Assembly (NCBI GenBank): GCA_949128115.1
Contig: OX421966.1
Location: 35,481,042 to 35,545,041, forward strand
DNA length: 64,000 nt
DNA from: Anaspis maculata
Taxonomy: Eukaryota; Arthropoda; Insecta; Coleoptera; Scraptiidae
Reading direction: 5' to 3'
The translations under genes and the position numbers were made by a program. The notes below the pieces were generated by a model. The model was not told the DNA's origin and ran no database searches. It saw only the letters and a list, made by a program, of their open reading frames with translations. This document shows positions 1-9,690 of this stretch, piece after piece (position 1 is the stretch's first letter; every line of letters begins with the position of its first letter).

Positions 1-284
1 TTCATTTTTGTTCGCTATTTGCGATTTAAACAGCTAAAATTCCTGGACTAATATTGGTTCCGACGGTAAGATCCGAATTTGGGGGGTACCCCTGCATCTA
101 TCTTGAAAACAAAGCCACTTGACATAATATTGTGTTACTGCGGGACAACCCTGGGCTTGGGACTGAGGAAAATCGGTAGGCATTAGGCGCGCTTTGCTTT
201 TACCATGATTATCTCACTTAGAGAAAGAGAGAAAAAAAGCGACGAATTGCTAATCAATCAATCAACACTCTTTATTCGTTCATA

Positions 285-580
285 CAGGGTGATTCATGAC
301 TAATGCGACATGGTTAAATATGCCAGGTAGAGAATATCACGGCAAGTCTAAATCTGTGTCGTATTTTTTTTTGTCGGAGGGTACGAAGATACAGCGGGTG
401 TTTTCTTTGTTTAGGCTTAAATTTTAAAGAGCGATACCTTTGCAACGGTTTGACGAAATCCGCCAGGAGTTTGAGGAGAATCTTATCCCAAAGCTCTATC
501 GGCTAAAACTGAAACATCCTGTATTATAGGGAAACTTCCAGTGTGGGTGGGAGTTCTTGCGTGATGGCGTGATCACCCTG
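285..580. mobile_element. Short TA-flanked MITE of the CAGGGTGATTC family
   Basis: The left end reads CAGGGTGATTCA and the reverse complement of the right end reads CAGGGTGATCAC. TA dinucleotides at 283-284 and 581-582 fit a TA target duplication. The interior (ACGAAGATACAG near 385, then a segment ending near AACGG) resembles the subterminal part of the 3-kb foldback at 31830-34873, so this looks like a deleted relative. Tc1/mariner-type affinity is inferred from the TA duplication. No coding sequence is seen. Confidence 0.55.
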
Positions 581-1350
581 TACCTCGTCCTGTACGCATG
601 TTGTACCTCGTCAGGTTCCTGGTTGATTTTGTTATGAGCCCGAAAAGCTGCAATTCGCTCGTCACTTCCTAATAAGCTTTTTTCCTCTGGCCTAAAAGCT
701 TTCATTTTTGTTGCTGTTATCCTTTATTTTCTTATTTTTTTCTTTTTTCCTTCTTTGTCCGCCTTCATTTATGCTGATCAGTCTTTCCTATCAAGGTTTT
801 TCGAGTACGATTTAACCTACTTATTCTTACCAACCTAGCACCCCATTTCGCTCCTCGGTTCCGTTACTGGAAAATCAACAAAAATTCCTTTCTTTCCAGT
901 TTTCCTTTTTTTTTTGGCTGTATTCTCCGTTTGTTTCTTTAGCCATTTTGTCTGTTCTATCACTCCTTCTCGCGTGTTTAAGCTTCTTACCCACCCAGCA
1001 CCCCTGTTCGCTCCCCGGTCCCGTAACTAGAAATGGAGTAGATCAGAATGCATGGATGACCCGCATTTTTTCTTTGGATTTGTATTTCACATGGCATCCG
1101 AGTCGATTTTCCTTTTTTTTCTAAATTTCTTTGCATATGTTATTGGTGTATACGACACAAGACCCGTTTCATGGTCTAATATGGACAACTAGGGGGTAGG
1201 TAATAATTATGCAATTACGATAATTATCCAGGTCTTCCTTTTCGACTTTTTTCTGTCTTGTTTTGATCGAAAAACAGGCAGAGACCACTTCACAAGTGCG
1301 CAAGCCAAAATTTATCAAACACATCACTTATTTTGATTCTTGTTTGTTAG
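581..1350 (+). other. Gene-less stretch, probably innexin intron
   Basis: This T-rich sequence lies directly upstream of the first recognisable innexin exon. No N-terminal innexin coding (first transmembrane helix or first extracellular loop) was found here, so the 5' exons probably lie left of the window. The only other feature is long pyrimidine tracts, for example near 720-760 and 895-920. Confidence 0.4.
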
Positions 1351-2058
1351 GTGGTCCTTTGGTTCCTGCTGTTTGGAATGAGGGCAGAAAAACCTGTCTC
1401 ATCAGCCACATGCTGAATGGTGGCAAGTCCCACAACTGGTACGCTGCTCGCTACGTGATATGTGAGGCCTTGAATCTCCTCAATGTGGTAATATTCACGG
1501 TGAGAAAATACCCATAACCACTTTGACAAAAAAAAAAAATTCCAGATCGGGCAGATACTATTTCTCAATTGGTTTCTTGCCGGCCAGTTTCTCACGTACG
1601 GCATCCAAGTCGCGACCTACAATTACCTGAACCCGATGTGGCAAGTTTTCCCAAAAGTCGCCAAGTGCTTGTACTTCAACTACGGCCCGTCCGGATCCAT
1701 CCAGAACAAAGACGCCCTTTGCACTCTTCCGCTGAACATTCTCAATGAGAAACTGTTCATTTTGCTCTGGTACTGGCTACTCGTGTTGACCGCATTGTCG
1801 TTCCTTTCACTGGCGTACACTTTGTGTCTTTTAACCATGCCGAAATTGAGAATGTACCTCATCTCAGCTCAGACTCTACGCGAAATAGGACTGGAAAAAG
1901 CACACGTGATAGTCAACGAACTGACCTACGGTGACTGTTTTTTGCTGTATTTGTTGAGCAAAAATGTCAATCCCATTCTGTACAGCGAGATATTGCTCGG
2001 GATGCACGAACAAAAGCTGAAAGACAAAAAAATCGGCTTTTACCTTGAACAGGTCTAA
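1351..2058 (+). CDS. Innexin, 3' half (two exons, 5' partial)
   Basis: Innexins form invertebrate gap-junction channels in the plasma membrane. Two exons are visible: about 1351-1487 and 1546-2058, joined through a 58-nt GT-AG intron (1488-1545) in phase 0, giving the family-typical LNV/IGQ junction. The first exon carries RYVICEALNLLNV, the start of the third transmembrane segment, continued by IGQILFLNWFL in the second. The second extracellular loop follows with its expected two cysteines (KCLYFNYGPSGS and DALCTLPLNILNEK), then the fourth transmembrane helix (LFILLWYWLLVLTALSFLSL) and a cytoplasmic tail ending FYLEQV before TAA at 2056-2058. The acceptor at 1349-1350 was chosen because a pyrimidine tract precedes TAG; the acceptor at 1275-1277 is an alternative. 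The ECK...DRKK stretch usual in the cytoplasmic loop is not obvious, so this is a divergent paralogue. Which innexin it is cannot be told. Confidence 0.85.
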
Positions 2059-2294
2059 ATTCTGTTCTCAAGAATGAATTTTTTTTTCAAGTTGGAATCA
2101 TTCCATCATTTTGATATTTGTGTTGAGTTTGTTCTGATTATTATAGTATAATAGTATTTTGTTATATATTTCTTATTCTCTAAGGATGCGTGTTTCTATT
2201 GATTAATTTATTAAGCATTGATCAAAATGCTCCATAATGTTCCTCCAAAGTGAGACTGATTAGAAATGTAACTTTTGTATTTTTGTATTGAAAA

Positions 2295-2310
2295 TTTATT
2301 AAATAATAAA
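2295..2310. terminator. Interleaved poly(A) signals of convergent genes
   Basis: AATAAA on + at 2305-2310 would serve the innexin, 247 nt after its stop. TTTATT at 2295-2300 is AATAAA on - and would serve CCDC137, about 37 nt after its stop at 2337. Cleavage 10-30 nt beyond each hexamer would make the two 3' UTRs overlap, and the innexin transcript would end at or inside the CCDC137 stop region. Confidence 0.6.
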
Positions 2311-2336
2311 ACGTTATTTAATTATATAAATTAAAA

Positions 2337-3217
2337 TTATTTCTTAGTTTTCATTGCTTTATATGCCTTCATCACTTCACTTTGTTGCTGTTCCAATTGT
2401 CTTCGCAGAACATTCGGTAAGTCTTTCCTTTTCCCTTTCTTGTCGATGGTTTTTTTTGCAACAGACTTGATTTCTTTGCCTTCCATTATACTTTTCAGCA
2501 AAAGATCTTTTGTTCCAGGTCTGGATGCAACATTTTCTGCCTTGGCTGCCTTTCTCGGAACCACTGACAACGTTGGAGGAGCATGCACTTGCTCCCCAAA
2601 CTTTACATGGTCTTTGAATTCTTCAAATTCATCCAAGTTATAGTCCATCCGCTTCTGTCTTTTTGCAATCAGTTTTTGTTTCTTCTTCTGTGATTTGGTC
2701 AACTTCTGCTCTGCAGCTTCGGCTTTCTTTTTCTGTTTTTCATTCTTCCACTTTTTTGCTTCTTTCAACATTTCGGTTACAGGATCTTTGGGTCGTTTCA
2801 CGACGCTTTCGACTTCACCATCTTGATCTCTTTTGATTTCAACATTGTACTTGTTTTCGAAAGCCGCTTCGCGTTTGACGGTCTCGCAAATCTGGCTGAC
2901 TCTGTATATGAAACGTTTGTCGGATTCACCTTCAAGTCTTGGAAATCTGACCGGTTTTTTGTTGGTTTTCTTCTTTTTGATTTTGCCCGTTTTGACTTTT
3001 TCTCGTAGCTCTTGCAGGCGTTGAAGGCTTTTGGGTATTGGTTGATCATCGGGGTCTGAAGGGGGATTGTTAATTTTGTCTTTCAAGCTGAAAAAATAGA
3101 TTTTTAAGTGGGTTGGGCTATTTATGTGCTCGAACAGTACCTCCTAAAACGTTCTGCTTGCTGCTTTTCGGGGTCTCTAACGCCGTGGTGTTTTCTTCCA
3201 GGTATTTTTCTTCCCAT
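2337..3217 (-). CDS. CCDC137: CCDC137-like nucleolar/nuclear coiled-coil protein (complete, two exons)
   Basis: The coding order on - is exon 1 at 3217-3141 (77 nt) and exon 2 at 3087-2337 (751 nt, including TAA). Together they make 275 residues, close to vertebrate CCDC137 (just under 300). Exon 1 begins MGRKIPGRKHHGVRDPEKQQ; the 53-nt intron (GTACTG...TTTTTTCAG) joins AG to CTTG, giving serine-leucine. The protein is very rich in Lys, Glu and Gln with a central coiled coil (EAKKWKNEKQKKKAEAAEQK). Two features match the family: VKFGEQVHAPPTLSVVPRK in the C-terminal third and the terminal VMKAYKAMK. CCDC137 is a poorly characterised, mainly nuclear/nucleolar protein; no enzymatic motif is present. 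It is convergent with the innexin. Identification rests on these motifs from memory of the family, not on a search. Confidence 0.82.
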
Positions 3218-6173
3218 AATTGGAATATTGGAAACTACTTGAAATCACAATACGTAATCTGATGTCAACAACGTGACGAAATTTAAGGTTATGTGCTGAA
3301 CTTCGACATTTGCACACAGTTGACAGTCATTTCCACCAACAGTATAGTTAGCGCTACCCTAGATCTAGAATAATTCTGTGCCGCACCAGTGGCGTAACTT
3401 GAGAGGGGTGCGTAGGCATACGTAAAAATCGGTTGTGTCACCCCAAAACTTCCCCGACTAGTATCCAGGAACCTATGGAAATTTGGTAATTGTTGACGAC
3501 CACTACTTCTCGACTCCAGCCACCAACTTTTCATGGTAGGTAGACACCACCACAACATCACGTTCGTCGACCGTAGTTTCCTGGGGAAACCACTATAGGC
3601 GATTGACCTTATTGGGGAAAATGGCCGTTTCGTCGAGGAAGTTTTAGGGAATTAATTTTTAGAAGTGGTGTTAAGTTGCCGTCCGGCAACGGCGGTGGTT
3701 ACGTCAATTGGTGGCATGTCAAAACTGTCACTTTGCTGTCTTGTGCAGTACGCTACAAGCAAACTTTCGTTCCTGTGAACCCTTGGGACCCCATAGGCTC
3801 GTTATTGGGCCCCATGTTGATGACCAGCGTCGTCGCAGACCTTTCTCTAAATCATCCATAGCTTCCGCCCAAGGAAGAGCAACAGACTCTGTCACACCCG
3901 CACGGAGGGAAACACACAAGCCCGTCGACCAGCCTGCCAGCCAAGAAAAAATCACCTCGGGCTGGCCGTGCAGAGTCAACCACCACCTACCTTTTTTCCT
4001 CGCTTTCTCTTAAAGATTTCCTGCTTCGACTTCAGCTGGAGATCCGCATTTTTCATTCTAACAAGCTCGCCGTAGCTACCTCTGTGTTCGCGACGTAAAC
4101 GTTGTCTTTTTTTATCGCAATAATGTAGTGCATTGCTGGGGGCGTAGTCTTTCAGCTGCACACCTCTGGAGCTAGATCTACTACAAACCTGCTAAATACG
4201 CTAACCATAACATGAAATAAGAGACACAAATGCAAACCCCTTTTTCAGATTATTTCTACTTGTCAAATTTCCATGTCAATATGTGGGTATTACAGGTATC
4301 CACTAGTGCCCACCTAGGCTACTAGACGTCGGAGTATGTTTTCCTCGCAAAAACGTCCTCGACGATCAAGTACCGAGCTCTACACCAGGTGGCGTTTTTT
4401 AATGTAAATCGCCTATTTCCACTGTAAAATGCCCCTTCTTTCCATTACTTGTCCTACGACGTAAGTACATGCAAGAAGGAAGCGTCCTATATAGCTGTTT
4501 AAGTGGTTGCCTAACTCTTAGAAAATGCTATACTCTATACACTCATAGAAAGGACCACCAGATTCCTCCGCTTGAAAAGTAGACCCGAGCGTTACCCGCG
4601 AAATTTGGTATTCCAGTTAGAAAGAGGTGCTTATTTCCGGTAATCACAGCTAAATGCTATGGTAATTTTAAATGACACCAGTTTAATACCAATTTTAATG
4701 AATAAGAAAATATTTTTTTTTGAATGAGGCTCATTTTATCCAACTCAACACTCACAACAGCCGAGCCGACTAAAAATAACAAACATCATAGAGAAATGGA
4801 GGTTAGAAATCGTACGTAGGTGTCAAACTCGCTGAATGTAATGCCATTGGCTTGGCGTAGGAATAATTTGCCCGGGTAAGACTACCAACCGAACAAAACT
4901 AATATTAGTTCCAGACGCGCCCATGTTGTTACAGTCTTTGGTGCTTTTATTCGCTATAGGTTTGAAACGACCCCAGCTATCGTCTTGTACCCCTGAATGG
5001 GTAGGCAACCCATTATACTGGCATTTAATTCAACTTATTTGAATTAAATCACTTTTCCCGCTTTTGGGACCGCTTGGCCGATGATCATCTAGTATCAGGA
5101 CGACTTCCCGTTGTGCCTCTCTTCTTGTTGTTCGATTATAGAGTTCTCGAGATTGTTGAGACAGGTCTGACTACAAGTTTGAACGCAATAAGACACAGTA
5201 TAAAATTTTAACATAACATCAATCTATTGACTTCTATGTACAATTCAAAATGTTTAAATAATGGCTCGCTCCTATACCTAGTCCTACCTTCACATCGCAG
5301 GCTGAAATATCTAAATGATCTAACCTATTCCCGAAGAGATAACTTTCCCCTAATTATTTCAGACGTCCCAACACCTCAACCCTCCGACGAACACCTGGCT
5401 CTACACCTTGACCGACATTTAATTCTGACTGGCTTTCGCGGTTCAAAGTTCTTTTTGTGGCCAAATCAGATCCAACATTTATGTTAGTGTTAAAGGTTAT
5501 GTTAGGGTTAGGCCCGGCTTCTAGACACTGCAAAGAGAAGAGTGACTTCGACCACGAATGCAATCTAAGATTTGTGGGCCGGTGTGTGCGGTGGCCCCCT
5601 TTTTGTGGAGCCTCTTTTCAAAGGCTAACGCTCTTTTTGGGCTATGGTTCTCTTTTGCCCGTTTGGAAGGGATTGGATATGGCTGGCCTTTGTGGGGGCT
5701 TTAAACCTGTTTTCGCCGTGAATTGCCCCCAACGCTCAGAAAGATTCCCGTGATCGAAAGTGCCTATAACCGGAAATGTTGAACCAAATTTCGCCCTTCC
5801 AAAAACTTTCGAATCGATGGTGTACGCGAAACAATAGGGTCTTTGCACAAATTTTCAAAATCAGAAATTTCTATGTAGGAACATGCGCTGTGTTGTACAT
5901 AGTCATATAGTTCAAGGAAAAGACTGTAAAAAATTTTTCAAGCTTTTTATTAAAAAAGTAAAGTTTCCAATAATTTAAATTTATTTTCGCGCCTAAAAAC
6001 AGCCATGACGTCAGACATGCTGGGGATATTCTGGGGATATTTAGAACGACAGCGCAGCTGTGTTGTTTGTGCACCAGACTGACTTGGCACTTCTATGCTT
6101 GGCACTTTTTTTGTCACTGTCAGCTGGAAGTGATTGTTACTTTTGAGCTCCTTCGCGCAGCTATATCTTCAAC
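3218..6173. other. No gene recognised; contains one dispersed repeat
   Basis: All open frames here are shorter than about 105 codons and resemble nothing known. About 3845-3960 is similar to 15540-15665 (shared blocks CCCAAGGAA, CAACAGACT or TAACAGACT, CACACAC), so it is a copy of a dispersed repeat of unknown class. The rest looks like low-copy intergenic sequence. Confidence 0.4.
3845..3960 (+). repeat. Dispersed repeat, copy 1 (partner at 15540-15665)
   Basis: The two copies begin AATCATCCATAGCTTCCGCC and GCATCATCCAAAGCTTTCAC, continue CCAAGGAA...AACAGACT and end in an A-rich AGCCAAGAAAAAA or AGCCAAAAAAAAG tract. The A-rich 3' end would suit a SINE fragment, but no RNA polymerase III boxes were seen. 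Confidence 0.4.
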
Positions 6174-6420
6174 ATGCCTTCCAGAGTTGTTGACCTCAAT
6201 GAGTGTTGCTTGATGAGTTGGTGGCCAAACGATGCAACTTCCACACCTGATAAGGGTTTAATTCAAATGCCCCAAGATTCACCACGAAGACAACGTTGGC
6301 TCGAAGTGATAAAACGCCAAGATCTGTCGCCTTATACCACTTTTGCCTCAACTTTTGCCTTTGTGAGGATCATCAAAATCAAGCTGTAGGTACATATCCA
6401 ACGGCGGAGTTCGCATAGAT
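6174..6420 (+). pseudogene. Decayed THAP zinc-finger domain
   Basis: THAP domains are about 80-90-residue C2CH DNA-binding modules, common in P-element-type transposases and domesticated transposon proteins. The frame starting ATGCCTTCC at 6174 encodes MP...CC, then LIQMPQDSPRRQRWLEVIKR and QDLSPYTT. That fits the THAP core (FP.D..RR..WL..I.R.D..P). In this frame the expected final Cys-x2-His is missing, but a +1 shift after about 6340 reads CLCEDHQNQA, supplying the C-x2-H. The spacing of the first cysteine pair is also abnormal. I read it as a frameshifted, non-functional remnant; a short unrelated peptide remains possible. Confidence 0.42.
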
Positions 6421-6614
6421 GTCTCTACCAGCTCTAGAAATACAAAAAATTACAGAATAGATCTAAATCCTTTTCACTTAGGCGCCTTCCAGGCAACTGA
6501 TTTCACAACTACTATCATGACTCCGTTGAGGTCACCCGATCAAATCTTGTTAGGGGTATCTCATTCTGCTCATCTGAAAAACGGCTAATGATATCAAAGA
6601 AATCGAACATCTAC

Positions 6615-6774
6615 CTGTGAGCTTCGCTGTGAGCTTTGACTTTTCTTCTGCTGCTTTGAATTTTTCGTTCTTCGCGAAGAATTCTTCCTCCATCACGAAG
6701 TTAACCATCGGCAAATGGTCGGATTCCGCCTGAACAAAACCTTTCTCCATCGTCATCCCATTTACACAAAACAC
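6615..6774 (-). pseudogene. Orphan exon like the N-terminus of an arthropod SWIM/YqaJ-type protein
   Basis: On - the frame starts with ATG at 6774 and encodes SDHLPMVNFVMEEEFFAKNE and KFKAAEEKSK before a good donor (CACAG/GTAGATG at 6615/6614). A similar pattern (hydrophobic, then a DFF or EYF motif, then a K-rich .AE.K segment) opens a large arthropod family of unstudied proteins with SWIM zinc-finger and YqaJ-like nuclease domains, often linked to THAP domains. No following exon was found downstream, where the THAP remnant lies on the opposite strand. This could be a broken transposon-related gene or a lone exon. The family assignment is from memory and tentative. Confidence 0.35.
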
Positions 6775-7082
6775 AACACAGCGATTACGGATTTCGAATT
6801 TTGCGGCTTGACGTTTCGTTTGGCGGCTGCTGTCATGCTGCGCATTTATGTTGAAGAGGTGTGCGTTTCACTTAATTTCAAGTCGTATCAATGAATTTGA
6901 AGGATCTTCAGAACAAATAGTCAAACCCTGTTCTATTATAATATTTTCATAATGAGGTAAAATGGCATTTTCACACATTTTACACATTGAGAATTGTGAA
7001 GTAAATTGAAGCTTCTAAACTTCTTCAAACCGGTGTAGAGGAGGGCGTAAACTTATGCATTTGTAAAAAATGTAACCCTATA

Positions 7083-7807
7083 AGCGGCTTCACAGAGCTT
7101 CGACGTGTCGCCGGCGACATTCCCCCACCATGACACCACAGCTGTCGCCGGCGACAGAAGACTGCGAAAATTGGTGTCGCTCGCAACCTCGAACGAGTTG
7201 GCGGGATTTGATAGATTGATAGAAACTCATTTGTCAAGCTGACAACGCACGTGCTCGAAAATGTCAAACAATTGACAATGTCCCCCAAAACATTGTTTCA
7301 TCTGATTCCACGGGTATATCTGCTAATAATTCGTCTTTTCCTTGGAAGTGCCTTGTTGAAAGGCGATTTGCTTCGGAAAATGTGGTTGTTAAATGTGTGC
7401 TCTTCACCTGCTTCTCTATCTCTGGTCTCGTGGAAACATGATTAGCAGGCAACGTAGAAGCACAGCACAGGCTATCGTGGAAAGAAAGCACGTGAACATG
7501 GTAAGCAGTTTGAGCAACGCGACCGAAGGCGAACCCTAAACCGTCGTTCTGTGCCATCGTGCACAATCATTTTCTGTCCGTGTCAATAACTTGACGCAAT
7601 CTTTACCGGCCGATGATTGACTGATGACTGCATGCGGTCCATAACCACCCAGCGACACGCGACACGGTTTGTGTAGTTGGAAAATCCTAACTACACAGCG
7701 ACACCAAATGGAAGGGGTGGGCGACAGAGGGGAATACATCCGATTCTGGCTCCCTATTGGTTGACGAAGTGTCGCTGGCGACACGTCGAAGCTCTGTGAA
7801 GCCGCTT
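7083..7807. mobile_element. Terminal-inverted-repeat element with GTCGC-rich subterminal motifs
   Basis: The ends match in inverted orientation over about 38 bp: AAGCGGCTTCACAGAGCTTC then GACGTGTCGCCGGCGAC on the left, the same with one extra A and CCAGCGAC on the right. The palindromic 12-mer GTCGCCGGCGAC occurs near 7107 and 7144 and a variant GTCGCTGGCGAC near 7771, with extra GCGACAC copies near 7665 and 7700. Clustered subterminal repeats of this sort are typical of transposase-binding sites in cut-and-paste elements. No transposase is encoded, so it is non-autonomous. The superfamily is unclear. Confidence 0.6.
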
Positions 7808-7900
7808 TATTACTCAAGTCAAGGTACTAATTTAATGTGGAGAACGTTTTGAGCAGGCCCCGTATACGCGCTAGTTCGTTGTTGTTTAGCAATTAATGAG

Positions 7901-8302
7901 CTTGTTTACGCGAGGCTTAGCAGAGATTTTAACAGTGGTTAGTTAGGAGTGTTTACGCGCGCCGACCAAAATGACAGCCGATAGGCCCTTAACCTAGGCC
8001 GCTATTCTTGAATCGTGTGAGAAAAGTCCCTGGCAGTAAAATACATTCCGCAGTACACTTCTGTAGTGAAAGTTGTCCAAAAATCACGATTTTAGGCAAC
8101 ATTCGCTACATCAGTGTACTGCGGATGGGCATGGGCGTTTACGTGCGATTGCCAACACTTGTTTGCTTACTAAATGCAATTTAAAATCACATTTAGCTAA
8201 GCTTAACAGCTGTTGCGAAATTTGCGTTTAGAGGTGTTTATGCGGACGATAACATTGATGTTACGGACCTTAACACCAGTTTTAAACCTCGCGTAAACAA
8301 GG
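7901..8302. mobile_element. MITE with CTTGTTTACGCGAG ends and internal hairpin
   Basis: The left end CTTGTTTACGCGAGG and the right end CCTCGCGTAAACAAG are inverted repeats of about 16 bp. Several GTTTACGCG or GTTTACGTG copies occur inside (about 7950 and 8139). Between about 8048 and 8125 lies a strong hairpin whose stems read CCGCAGTACACT and AGTGTACTGCGG. The segment 7999-8040 is shared almost exactly with 58131-58172. No coding potential is seen. Confidence 0.5.
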
Positions 8303-9135
8303 CCTGTGAGAGAAGGCCGCAGCCAAGAAAAACAAAACGCAGAGAATAGACTATGCAGGCTGTTCGCCGAAAAGCCGATGCGGAGAGGCGTCGAAATAAT
8401 CTTTGCCCTAACGCGAAATAATCGGCGTCTACACTATTCCTGATCGAGCCCTAATAACAATTCATTTTCAAAAAGTCCCTATCTGAACGGTGACGTCGTT
8501 GGGTACCGGATTAAATTCATCAGTTTCGAATAAGAACGTCTTCATTCCCGTAACAAGCTCTATATGGAAATATCCGGAACTGTCGTGGCGCTAAAACAAA
8601 ATCATTAGTTTCAAGGAGGGGGGGGGGGGGGTGTCCATCAATCCGATCAACAATTACGACTCTACGGCAGGGTCCGAACCCCGATCTCAACGCGATTCTA
8701 TTTTATTTCAATTACTTGATTTTTCCCGTAGTTCTCAAAATTTACATTTTCCGAATAACTAGGAGCTTCAGAAACGCAGAGGAAGCTCACCCGCGAGTTT
8801 CCAGATCTAACCCACTAGGTCCGGTGCTCTGAGTACCGCAGTCACAAAGCCAAGTCCAGAGGGCCCAAGAGCGTGAATACCTTTCTATGAAGGTATCCAT
8901 CAAAGGACGAGGCTTGCCAGTGGCTGTACCTGACGGCAGACAGTAGCGCAGACACCAGCACGTGCAGGCAGATTCAGAACGCACGCGTGAGCCCCATCAT
9001 ACATTTTTCCGACAAAGCCTAACCGTAAGCAACTATCCCAACTCACCAAGACTAACCTCCCGCCCGTCGAGGTCATCACTCCGCCACACGAGATACCGAA
9101 ACGAGAGACCTCATTTCTATCGGGCCTGGATCATT
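8303..9135. other. No gene recognised; homopolymer G run
   Basis: A run of about 13 G lies near 8618-8631. The remainder becomes more GC-rich toward the minisatellite that follows. No exon or element ends were seen. Confidence 0.4.
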
Positions 9136-9690
9136 TAGGGGTTTTAACTCGACATCCTCGATGTGGGCTAGAACTCACCGTCGAGGGAACGCGACTCAGC
9201 ATCCTGGAGGGGGTTCGAAACACTTCGTCAACGGGTCCCAACTCTACGACTTGGAGAAGGGTCGAAACTCAACACCGGAAGGGCCTTGGCACATCGACCT
9301 GGAGAAGGGCTGGAACTCGTCGTCGGAGGGCTCCGACTCGACACCTGGAGGTGGATCAAAACTCAACGTCCAAGGGCTCTGACACGACATCCTAGAGACG
9401 GGTTGCAACTCAACGGGGGAAGCAACTCATCAGTCTCTCGGAGGGTCAAAACTCAACCTGGAGGGTTCTCGACTCAGCGTGCCCCCAAGGGGACCAAAAC
9501 ACGTCTCCGAAGGGTTCCAACTCGACTTGCTCCAGGGGGCCTTTGAGACACATCAGCCGGGGGGAATCGACTCGTCATTTTCCAAGTGGGCTGGGGCTCA
9601 TCATTGGGGCTTCGACGCTTCGGCCTCTAGGAGGGTCGCGACGCAACATAAACGGGTTCTAACTCAGCTTCCTCGAAGGGGACTAAAACT
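9136..9690 (+). repeat. Degenerate 24-bp minisatellite, about 23 copies
   Basis: Successive units of 22-26 bp follow the pattern (C/T)CGAACTCNACNNC(C/T)(G/T)GGAGGG; examples are CAAAACTCAACCTGGAGGG (near 9450) and CGAAACTCAACACCGGAAGG (near 9270). Because 24 is a multiple of three, open frames persist on + (9161-9382, 9286-9546, 9479-9910) and encode irregular eight-residue motifs rich in Gly, Ser and Asn. Units are strongly diverged, so this is an old array. Nothing shows that it is translated. Confidence 0.6.
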
